In this document: piece after piece, positions 12,351 through 22,300 of the stretch
How the letters are laid out: each line of letters begins with the position of its first letter
Numbering within the stretch: the first letter of the stretch is position 1
NCBI GenBank assembly: GCA_017311185.1
Contig: JAESUZ010002606.1
Span: 124,001-188,000 of the forward strand
Source of the DNA: Proteles cristata cristata
Lineage: Eukaryota; Chordata; Mammalia; Carnivora; Hyaenidae
Direction: 5' to 3'
DNA length: 64,000 nt
Made by a program: the position numbers and the translations under genes
Notes under the pieces: model-generated
What the model was told of the DNA's origin: nothing
Seen by the model: the letters and a program-made list of their open reading frames with translations, nothing else
The model's database searches: none

Positions 12351-12489
12351 CCACTCCACTCCCCCCACATTCACTCCGTCACTCTCTCTGGTTTTTTTCC
12401 TTGCCTAAGTGATTTTGCCTTCCGACAACAGCATTAAGACATCTCTTTCAAGGGAATCTTTTATAATTTGTTGTTCTTGTTTAAAACAA

Positions 12490-13352
12490 AGTTTAAAGCA
12501 TGAAGACAAATTATGCAAACGAGAGGCAAAGGATCTTAATACACATTTCTCTAAAGAAGATCTGCAAATGGCCAAGAAGCACATGACAAGATGCTCAACA
12601 TCATTAGCCACTGAGATGTAAATCAAAACCACAGACAGATGTCTGTCGCTCCCCACCCAGAGGGTTGGCTATAATAAAAAGTCAGATAATAACTAGTGCT
12701 GGTAAGGATATGGAGAAAGAGAAACTTTGTGCACTGCTGGTGAGAATATAAAATGGTGCAGCTACTTTGGAATACGGTCTGGCAGTTCCTCAAAAAGTCA
12801 AACACAGAATTACCATCTGACACAGCAATTCCACTCCCAGGTGTCTACTACTCAAGAGACACAAAGACATAACATCCACCAAAAACTTGTACACAAACGC
12901 TCACAGCAGCCTTGTTCTTAATGGCTAAAAAGTAGAAACAACCCAAACATCCACCAACTGAAGAACGGATGAACAAAGTGCGGCACCCCATACCACGGAA
13001 CACTCCTTCGTCCATACACATAGACAGTATGGATATACCTTGAAAACACCATGCTAAGTGAAACAAGCCAATCACAAAAAAACCACACATTTTGTGATTC
13101 CATTTATATGGAATGTCCAGGACGGGCAAACATGGGCAAACATACGCCTGGAGACAGCAAGGAGGTTATCAGTGGTTGCCGAAGGCTCCAGGCTGTGGAT
13201 GTATAGGGAGACAGGAGGATGGCCGGCTGAAGGGCACAGCGCTTCTTTTGGAAGTGATGAAATGTTCTGAAATTCACCATCTGTACACTTTAAATGGGTA
13301 AACTGTATGGTATGTGATTTGTATCTCAATAAAGCTGTTACCAAAAGAAGTG
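12490..13352 (+). mobile_element. Old L1 3' end (ORF2 C-terminus and 3'UTR)
   Basis: It starts at ACACATTTCTCTAAAGAAGA and passes ATGGCCAAGAAGCACATGA, GGAATACGGTCTGGCAGTTCC and AACATCCACCAACTGAAG. It ends with the old-L1 terminus TGTACACTTTAAATGGGTAA and ATCTCAATAAAGCTGTTACC. Many stops are present. Confidence 0.88.
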
Positions 13353-13388
13353 ATTACGTGCAGCTTTATCTTTCCAGACACTATTCTT

Positions 13389-13607
13389 TTTTTTTTTTTT
13401 AATATTTTTATTTATTTCTAGGAGAGAGAGAGAGACAGTGTGAGCAGGGGAGGGTCAGAGAGAGAGGGAGACAGACTCTGAAATCAGGCTCCAGGCTCTG
13501 AGCTGGCAGTCAGCACAGAGCCCGACGCGGGGCTCGAACCCACAAACCGCGAGATCATGACCCAAGCGAAAGTCGGACGCTCAACCGACTAAGCCACCCA
13601 GGCGTCC
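13389..13607 (-). mobile_element. CAN-SINE, reverse
   Basis: Poly(T), then AATATTTTTATTTATTTCTA, GAGCAGGGGAGGGTCAGAGA and GCCACCCAGGCGTCC. Perfect 19-bp target-site duplication CTTTCCAGACACTATTCTT at 13370-13388 and 13608-13626, so it is relatively young. Confidence 0.97.
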
Positions 13608-13817
13608 CTTTCCAGACACTATTCTTAAAGATGCCCGTCCTTGTTTATCATATTCAGTCTTTGCCTCAGGGCCTCTTCTCCGTGTGTAACCTCTACAAAC
13701 AGAAAATACTGTGCAGCCTCTGACTTTTCCTCTTTCTCTTCACTGGTTCCAGTGGTGGCTGTGGTGCGGGAATTTCACTGCTACTAACAGGCAGCCGGGA
13801 CCGCACCCTAGGGTGGA

Positions 13818-13975
13818 GGTTTAAGAGCCTGGGCTCTAGAGCCAAACCATGTGGGTTTGAACCCAGCTCTCCCGCTTAGTGGCTGTGTGACCCTGGACAA
13901 GTTATTTAGCTTGTGCATTAATTGCCATTATCTGTAAAAAGAAAATAATAATGAGGTAAAACATTTGGGAGCCTC
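13818..13975 (+). repeat. MIR element
   Basis: AGAGCCTGGGCTCTAGAGCC, GGGTTTGAACCCAGCTCT, GGCTGTGTGACCCTGGACAA and TTATCTGTAAAAAG follow MIR consensus order closely. Confidence 0.85.
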
Positions 13976-14145
13976 AGAAAAGTACCCAGATTAGCTAGTA
14001 CTCAATGAAGGGCACTTTTTTCTTTTTACCGGTATGAGCAATGGTTGGGCAGACAGAACTTGGTTTATTTTTCTCCTAGAACCTGTTTCCTGCCTCCTAA
14101 ATTCTGAATCCCACATAATCCCCACTCAAGAATTAAAATGGTCCC

Positions 14146-14380
14146 ATGGGGCGCCTGGGTGGCTTAGTCGGTTAAGCATCCGACTTTCGCTTAGGTCATG
14201 ATCTCGCGGTTTGTGGGTTCGAGCCCTGCGTCGGGCTCTGTGCTGACTGCCAGCTCGGAGCCTGGAGCCTGTTTCAGAGTCTGTGACTCCCTCTCTCTCT
14301 GACCCTCCCCTGCTCATGCTGTCTCTCTCTCTCTCCTGGAAATAAATAAAAACATTAAAAAAAAATTAAAAAAAAAAAAA
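14146..14380 (+). mobile_element. CAN-SINE
   Basis: GGGGCGCCTGGGTGGCTTAG head and a long A-rich tail. Perfect 18-bp target-site duplication AAGAATTAAAATGGTCCC at 14128-14145 and 14381-14398. Confidence 0.97.
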
Positions 14381-14813
14381 AAGAATTAAAATGGTCCCTT
14401 TGCTATTCCTCCCTCACCCCCTTAACTGCGGACACCCTCAAAGGGCCAGCACAAACTCATTCTCCCCAAGTCATTTCATTTACTTTCATGGGCTCAGTAC
14501 CACCTGTCTGCATTCACCCCACTGGCTGATGCCTTGTTGCTGTGGGTCTCAATCCTATCTGACCACCCGGGTGTCCCACTAGTGCTCTGTAGTCACAACC
14601 AAACTCATCTTGTTTCCCTAACTCTGACTCCTCACTGTAGCTGGTGGCACCACTATTCTGCCTGTCACCTGAAGCCTGGGAATCAAACGGACACTTCCAC
14701 CTGCACATCCCATCAATCCCCAACTCCTGCCAATGTTTCTTCAGAAACAGCTCTGAGCTTTGTTTTGTCACTTTCCCCCCACTTCAGCACTGTTATCAGA
14801 ACCATCTGCGGGG

Positions 14814-15012
14814 AGGCACCTGGGTGGCTCGGTTAGGCATCCAACTTCGACTCAGATCACGATCTCACGGTTTGTGCGTTTGAGCCCCGCATCGTGCTCT
14901 GTGCTGACAGCCAGCTCGTAGCCTGGAGCCTGTCTTCAGATTCTGTGCCTCCCTCTCTGACCCTCCCCTGCTTACGCTGTCTCTCTCTCTCAGAAATAAA
15001 ACAAACAAAAAA
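14814..15012 (+). mobile_element. CAN-SINE
   Basis: GGAGGCACCTGGGTGGCTCG head and AGAAATAAAACAAACAAAAA tail. Flanked by AGAACCATC on both sides. Confidence 0.93.
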
Positions 15013-15239
15013 GAACCATCAGGGAAGATCTGGAAAATCCCCACACAGGCCATGCTTTAGACCATTTAAAGCAGGACTCAGGCACCAGTAGCTTGTTAAA
15101 GCTTCCCAGGTGATCCTAATGAATCTCTGATTCGATTCAAGCTAGAGACTCTCTGATTTAGCCTTTGGTCTGCCTCTCAAGCCTCGACTTTCACTGTTGC
15201 TGGCTTTGTATTTACATTCCAGCAATAATGAACTGCTTA

Positions 15240-15585
15240 TAAAAGTTTCTTGCCTTTTATCATACTCTCCCATCCCACCCCCCATCTACCTCACTCCTAT
15301 TTATTTTCTGGGTCTCACAGTTGCCACCTCCAAGAGGTCTCCTCTAATTCACCAACCTACGGTTTAATTAAGTATTCCTCCTCAGTACTTTCCTGATGTC
15401 CAGTAAATAGCTATCACTGTGTTTAGCATGCTGTTCTAGAATGATCTGCGTATTTGCCTGATCCCCTCACAGAGCTAAACACTCCTGAGCCGAGGACTGA
15501 CACTCTTTCATAGACTTAGCACTTAGTCCTTTGCTTGGCCTTATGCAAATGCTCAGTAAGTTAACTGAATGATATTCTAGAGATG
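15240..15585 (+). mobile_element. L2 fossil, 3' end
   Basis: TGCCACCTCCAAGAGGTCTC, then TCCCCTCACAGAGCTAAACA, GGACTGACACTC and TGCTCAGTAAGTTAACTGAA match the L2 3' region in order. Antisense to ITSN2. Confidence 0.65.
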
Positions 15586-16135
15586 AGGAAATGTTTTCTG
15601 GAAAGAGGTTGTTTATGTCAGACATTCATGGATGAGTTGGATTTTGGTTCATATTTTTCACTCTAGGTGAAAGCACCAACTTGATTACTCAAGTGTAAAC
15701 TTCTACTTAACTCTGGTGCCTCCAAGCATTCACTGCAGTTTCTTTTATATAGACTCTTACTTGGTACTAAAAATATTTTATTCTACATTTGCAATGAGTA
15801 TCAACTTGTAAGTTCTAATCTTTTCAGAAAAAAGTTGGAGTAAAAACTGTAAACAATAACCTTATCCATTATCCTATTTATCCTAGATACTCTCTTTTAC
15901 TTTCAAATCAAAATTTCTTCTGCTTTTGAGATACATATGATTATCTTGGGCCAAACTATCTCACTCTTGACCATTTAAAATTTCTTTTGCCCCTTGTGAT
16001 ATAAAACAACTCACTGGTCTGTACCCAGAGACCATGTTAAGGAAAAAGAGAAATTCCAAAGAAATTCAATCATGACTACATATAAATAATTAAAAATAAG
16101 TTTAAGAGGATGCTTCAAAAGAAATACACAATACA
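15586..16135. other. Sequence just beyond the inferred 3' end of ITSN2 short isoform
   Basis: A+T-rich sequence with nothing recognised. An AATAAA on the minus strand at 15777-15782 could extend the 3'UTR if the signal at 16156 is not the true end. Confidence 0.45.
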
Positions 16136-16155
16136 AGTAATGTAGTTTGTGTCAT

Positions 16156-16161
16156 TTTAAT
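16156..16161 (-). terminator. Probable distal poly(A) signal ATTAAA of ITSN2 short isoform
   Basis: The minus strand reads GTGTGTTTATTAAAATGACA, then about 20 bases later a GU-rich stretch TTGTATTGTGTATTTC. This is the usual arrangement of signal, cleavage site and downstream element, placing cleavage near 16136-16145. Left of this point the sequence soon enters an L2 fossil. Confidence 0.6.
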
Positions 16162-16404
16162 AAACACACTTGCATAGTTATATTACAATTTTGTAAAAAT
16201 AAAAACAGATTACCTCATGCCAAGCGTGCCCAGCATCTGCACAATCTCAAGACCTTTAATACTATAGTTTCAAGACACACAAAATAAAAATTTAAGGCAA
16301 AAACAGCACTTTGCAACAATTTAATAACTTATTACAGTAGCATCACAGCAGCATCCAATAATGCCACTTTAGGCAAAGTCTCTCAGTATTTCCATTATAG
16401 ATTT

Positions 16405-16412
16405 TATTTACA
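16405..16412 (-). promoter_or_regulatory. Possible Pumilio response element in the 3'UTR
   Basis: The minus strand reads TGTAAATA, matching the PUM1/PUM2 consensus TGTANATA, inside the transcribed 3'UTR and about 250 bases from the inferred 3' end. One 8-base match in 3 kb of A+T-rich DNA could be chance. Confidence 0.3.
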
Positions 16413-17072
16413 AGAGTTTATAACTTGGTAAAATTTTTTCTAAGAAAACTTGGCAAATAAAGCTTTGGACTGGAATTAACATTTCTTTCTCTACGTTTCC
16501 TTCCCCCACTTTCTTTTAAACTATTAGCATTTCTTATTGTATTTTAAAATAATAAAATAGTTATGTTTTTTTAATAGTTGCATTATTGTAAAATGACTCT
16601 AAGTTTTAGAGGAAACTATGCAATGGGTAGGATTGATTTGAATTTTCAAATTTTCTAAAAAATCAGCTTTGGTTTTACAACTGATTTTTTCACTGCTGGA
16701 AAACCTGTCAGATTTAATCACATACTTTAAAAAATGATTATCACATACTATAATCTTTAAATAAACCGGTTTTAATAAATAGGTATTTTGATTCTTTACT
16801 TCCCACGAGGTTCAAATTTATTCCCATTTTAAGGTTCTGTGTTCCTGATAAACTCTTTCCTTCTGTTGCTTTCTAAGCAAATTGAAAGCTGCCTCTCACA
16901 CTGAACAAGGAAGAGAGCAAATGCATGGCTGAGTATGAGGTACTGTAAAGGAATGATTGCATGCATTTTTAAGGACTATTACATGTCATAGAATTTCCTT
17001 TACTTTTAGCTTTCTCTCAAATATATGGTAAAATACCTACACAAAGAATGGTATTTCAGTAAATATGGTAAT

Positions 17073-17078
17073 TTTATT
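17073..17078 (-). terminator. Possible intermediate poly(A) signal AATAAA
   Basis: Canonical AATAAA on the minus strand within the terminal exon. Further AATAAA copies occur at 16817-16822 and 16403-16408. In A+T-rich sequence such hexamers arise by chance, so this is only a candidate. Confidence 0.25.
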
Positions 17079-18103
17079 TTCCAGGCCAACATTTAGCTTA
17101 AATATGCCATTACGTGCTTTGATTTAGCTCCTGGGTACTTGATGAATTCATTATTTTCAGATTGATTACAGATGCTAAGCTCCACCTGAATGTCATTCTT
17201 AGTCACTTATATTTATCAGGATTACAGTGAAGCAATTTGAGCAGTAAAAATACCTTTGAAATAATTTACCAGTGTCTTAGAGAAGCCCTAATTCAAAATT
17301 ATAAAGAGAATATGTTATACCAAACTGTGCACCTAATTAACAGGTCTGATTTCCAACTTGAGGGTTTAAAATGGATTTAAAGTAACTGTACTTAACCCGA
17401 ACCCACCCAAAGAGAGCAAAAGTGGAGAGTTCAGAAAATACAAAGCAAGACCAAGTAATCCGTACAATCTGGAAGATCAGGTGAGTTCTCAAGGACTCAG
17501 GCTTCGCACTACCTCCTTTAGTAACTGTGGGCAAATCTGTTATTCCACTTGGTAAAGTGTTATTATTGCTTTCCTATTAATGTCATATTTTATAAAAGTA
17601 TCATGATGATGCCAAATGCTAAAAATTGAGGTGGTCTAATAACTAGAAATCCTGCCCCAGGGAGCACACATACACATCATCACACACCCCTGCAATGTTA
17701 AGCATTTTGAACAGACATTTGAACTTTGTAAAGTTCTAACTAAAGCGTTGATTCTTTCTCAAAAAAAAAGTTATGATTTAGGCAATGACTGACCTTATTC
17801 ATTCACAATGTATAGGCACATTAACATAAATATTGCACAAAATATGCCTCTAACTGAAACTCAAGAGATATAAAAACACATTACACTCTTCTTAAAGACC
17901 TCTGTGAGGAAGTAAGACTCTATGATTGCATGTACACTTTTCCTGATAATACTCTGACATTCATAAACAGTAGATTGCACTGCAGTTTGTAAACATTTTA
18001 AATTGCATAAACTTCTCATTGATTTTCGAATATAGTTTAATACTGCCTACTAACACTCCTTTTTGTTTCAGCTAAGTACTCTCAAATTTACTTGTTTATG
18101 ATG

Positions 18104-18109
18104 TTTATT
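18104..18109 (-). terminator. Possible proximal poly(A) signal AATAAA
   Basis: Canonical AATAAA on the minus strand, 1.28 kb into the terminal exon, with GGAGTGTTAG about 40 bases downstream. It would give a 1.3-kb 3'UTR. Its use cannot be judged from sequence alone. Confidence 0.35.
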
Positions 18110-19391
18110 ATCTTTAAAGTGTTCTCCATTCAAGGAAAACAAGTAAAATCCTATGCTGAAGTAGCCAATGTGTCTGAAGACAAGACACTAGCCAGAGAAT
18201 TCTGGATGGTAAAAGCAATCTTCCAGCCTCAAAGTGTCTTCATGGACACGGAAGAATGCCAGCTCTCACACAGCTTTTCTTTGCCAGAACTCATTCCTGA
18301 CTACAGAGAGCCTATATGCCCGCTTCAGGGGCATTTAAATGCTTTAAGGAATCCTTATGATTTTTACTAAATACATTAAGAAGAATGTCAACCAGTGTCC
18401 TTTTCTGACCTGAAACAGGCAGTCACCTAATTAAAATAGATAACATGAACTCTGACTTTAGAATGTATTATAAACCGTAAGCAAGGGAAGGTTTTCTTGT
18501 CTCATCTCAATGATGGGAGCCTTTCATTCCTCAAAAAGAATCCATTTTTACGTCACCAATAAAGAAATGACAACCAACTGCCACAGCACATGATGCGCTA
18601 TCTTCACTGGCCCAGAGCTCATAGATCCTAAGGGAGCTCCCATAGGGCAGCACTCATTTCGTGGGCAGCTGAGACAGAAGAACCCAGCCCGTTCTGCACA
18701 TACTGCTGGGGCAGGTCGCTTTCCTCTTTTCTGAGAAGAACTTCCCCAGTGTTACTGCTCCCACCCCAAAATACACAGAAAATAGAGAAACGGTTATTTC
18801 CACTTTAACGAATTTAAATATTGGTACTCATGATGGCATACTAGAAAGGAACAGAGCAAACAATGCATATTTGGGAGCAAATCACATATTGAACCAGTTA
18901 AGAGCTCACTGTGATTAGGATTAGATCAAACAAAAGAGCAAAACATAAGCAAGTTTTATCTGGATTGTAATGAATATACATGTTGTGTAACATTAGAAAA
19001 GCATGGCGGCCCATTCCAAACCAGTGAGAATAGTCTGTGCAAATAGTGGGTCTTTGTGTGTTTGAACTCCCACCATGTATGGGCAAACTCAATATGCATG
19101 CTAATGACCTACAATTACCAAATTAAAAAAAGAAGAAAAATGCTAAAAGATGCCAGAGTGAACAGCAGGGAAAGCCACACAAAGACCCACTATCCTTTAA
19201 CTTGTTACAAATAAATTTTAACTGTAAATTAGAAACACAAAGAAATAATCACAAGTGGCTCTAACATTCAAACGAAGTTAATGAATTGTGTAGGAGATAT
19301 TTGATCAGGGCTGCCTGCCCTGCCTCCACGCTAGTGTCAAACTTGGATAGTGGGTCTCTGGGGTGCTTTCACACTGGAAGACAACATTGGG

Positions 19392-22300
19392 TCCTATAAA
19401 AAGAAAAATGAGGAATAAAATGAACATAAAGCAAATTAAGTGGGTGAGAAAAATTTTGACTAGTAACATGCATCATCAACTAAACAAATTTGAACTATTA
19501 AAATTCTCAAACTTTAAAAAACATCCTAATTACATTGTAAAATGAAAATAATAATTATAAAGGCCCAAGAAAAACAAATGGTAATCTAAAATTTAACCAA
19601 TTTTCACTGACAATATACTCCTGGCTGTGCTTCCTTTAGAACAGCTTTTATCTGTTCTTTACATTCCTGACTATCTAAGACTTAACTGGAAAAACGTGTT
19701 CCACCACTGGAAAACAAGATAAACAACAACAATGTAGCTGGAGAACCACCACTTTGCATCCTAGGCTCTATAAAAGCCAGACGTCCTGGAGTACGGGATG
19801 ACTCCAAGAATCACTAGCCAAAGAGCTTCCGGTCCCGGTCCCAGTGAAAAGCAGCATCCCCTCTTGGGGCCAGGGAAGGCCCTCAGCTATGTCTGACTGA
19901 TTAGATTAACTGGCTCTAGCACCAAAAGCTGCCAGACCATCCGCAGAGCTTAAAACCGGTCATTCATTTAGGTGGCCCGAATTTTTTGGGATTGTTCAAA
20001 TCATAAAAAACTCAGCTGTTCCCATTTACAAATTGGGAAATTTAGTTGCTTTATCTAAATGAAAATCTTCTCCCAGGATCAAAGCTATCTTTAGAAATAT
20101 AAGCCCTAAGGTGAAAACAGCGCGCTAACATTTCAAAATTATGGATATAGTATAAATTCTTAATACTTGCACTGAATTACAATTATCTCGGCTTTGACTG
20201 AGCTACCATTTATATGTTCGCAGAAACTAAATTAAAATGAAAGGCTAAATACTTTAGATAACTTCACAAGAATGATAAAAATATAAATCATGATGTATCT
20301 TGTAAAAAAAACACAAAAAATCAAAAGGGTGGGAAAAAGTGACATTTTGTAAAGGTAAAGTACTTCCAAGTGCTGTTTATTCTCTATTATTAAAGCATGT
20401 TTATTGCCAAATGTTAGTAAGACCAAGTAACTATGAAGAGATAGTTTTATATAACACCAAATTTCACACTGAGATTTCGATCCTTGTTCTAAAAATAGTG
20501 AAAGAGATCTTGATTCATGTCTCTCTTAGGGCATCAGGTACCTTTTTAAGAAAATCACCTAATAGAGTTTTGCAAATAGTTTAAACCAGTTTTTAATTTT
20601 CTTCTAATCTGGATCATGTGTAAATATGTGGGTAATAAATTAGAAGGCTGCAAAATTAACAGCACCTGTACATTAAAAGGGGAATCTGAATAGGTGAGCA
20701 CAGCAATCACTGGCTACTCATTATTAAGCAGGAAAAGAGAATTAGAGGCTAAAAAACGATGGTGGTAATGGGAAGCTGAAACACGGACTGCCTATACCTA
20801 AGAACCCGTTAAAGAGTTATACATTTTTTTCAGATGAAGCCTAATAGTAAGGTCTAAAGTTAAGAAAAAAGTATCTAAAAGAAAGTAGTATAAATTTTGA
20901 TTTTGTAAAAAGTTCCCTTTTGGATTTTATTGCTTTGATCCCTAATACACACTTGCTAAGAGTGCCGAGTTTAAGATATACTCTGGGACAGAAGGTGTGC
21001 AGGGCTGTCTATTAAAGCTTTTGCACTAGTTGAGAGGCAAATAGTTTGATATTACTCACACTGTTGACTTGGATCGGAGTCTGTTGTCATCTTAACATAG
21101 TTTGAAGGAAAGAGACCAGTCACTCCATTGATTTCTCCTTGCCACCAGTCGGGATCATCTTTGTTCAAAACATTGATAAGTTGTCCCTTGGAGAAATTCA
21201 GCTCATCCTCGTTATTTGCTACATAGTCATACATAGCAATCACTTGACATACTACCAGAAAAAGAACAAAATAATAAAGTAAATTATTAATACAAAGATC
21301 ACATGTTATAACTTCCCCAGAACTTAAATTACTCTACTATTAAATGTTAAAATTAGGGTAAAATTTCCCTTGAGCTGCTGTCTCACCCTCCTTCCTCCAT
21401 TCCCCATTTTATAAAACAAGAATCTCTGAATTAAAGTTAATCCAAGTGAACTGTTTCACTTTAAATAGTTACCTTTTTTTGGAGAGAGTGAGAAAGAGAG
21501 AGTGAATACAAGTGGGGGAGTGGTAGAGGGAGAGGGAATCCCAAGCAGGCTCCTTGCCTAGCCCAGAGCCTGACACAAAGCTTCATTTCACAACTGTGAC
21601 ATCATGACCTGAGCTGAAATCAAGAGTTGAACACTTAACCAACTGAGCCACCCCCGTACCCTAACTGCTTCACTTTAAATAAGTATGATAGCACAGCAAT
21701 TCCACTTTGAAAAATTTCAAGGAATGAAGTGGATCAAGTATCACTTAAACAGTTGGTTATTTCTATATAGATCTTTTTAAAAAGGAAGTTCTCATTGTAA
21801 CATTACTTTCAGGCAGAGTTACGAAAAGAACCAATTTTTAATATTTTTCAAAGCACATTCTAATCTAAGAAGTCGCTGAATTTCAACAAAACTTCTGTAA
21901 GATGAAAAAAAAGTTAATCCACTTTCATACCAGGATGGAAGGCAGGTGTAGTTCTCTCACTACTTGGACCCAAAAGCTTAACATGGCTGGCAGGAAACCA
22001 TCCTTTCTGTCGCTTTTTCCCTCTGGCCTGTAAAATTAGCAAAAGGAATATGAAAGATGGGATTAAAAATAATTACTGAGAGATAAACTAAAAGTGGCTG
22101 TGCAGTAAAAATGGCTGTCCCTGACCCAAGGGAGGTCCGGACTCTACCTTTGGCTCCTGGGAGGTAATCTCTAAACCTCTGGTATGTCCTGACTGGTAAG
22201 TGTCTTATTTTCTCTGGGGTCTTGACCACGCCAGACAGTCTAACAATGTGACTTATGGTGGGGCTCTGGGTCATACAATATGAACTCAGCCTCCAAGGGG

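Larger units (their letters stand above)
16136..19393 (-). other. ITSN2: ITSN2 short-isoform terminal exon: GA of the split stop and the 3'UTR
   Basis: Positions 19394-19405 read on the minus strand as a pyrimidine-rich acceptor, CATTTTTCTTTTTATAG, directly before GACCCAATGTTG. Joined to the final T of the SH3-E exon this makes TGA, so the protein ends DPSQQ, as the known short intersectins do. The following 3.2 kb contain no SINE, L1, L2 or MIR that I can recognise, in contrast to the flanks, which fits a constrained 3'UTR. The distal end is placed by an ATTAAA at 16156-16161 followed by a GU-rich stretch. The acceptor and stop are seen directly; the 3' limit is inferred. Confidence 0.82.

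Noticed and set aside
1..16135. Search for the ITSN2 DH-domain exon (WCADLQ-like start)
   Set aside because: No minus-strand segment with a matching reading and acceptor was found, so the long-isoform exons are placed outside the window.
18092..18370. Plus-strand 92-codon open frame
   Set aside because: It lies antisense inside the ITSN2 3'UTR, has no recognisable domain, and one frame of this length is expected by chance in 64 kb.
21060..21251. Reading the gene as ITSN1
   Set aside because: [19 protein letters not shown] and the SH3-C and coiled-coil sequences match ITSN2; ITSN1 has GMYDYTAQNDDELAFNKGQ at this place.
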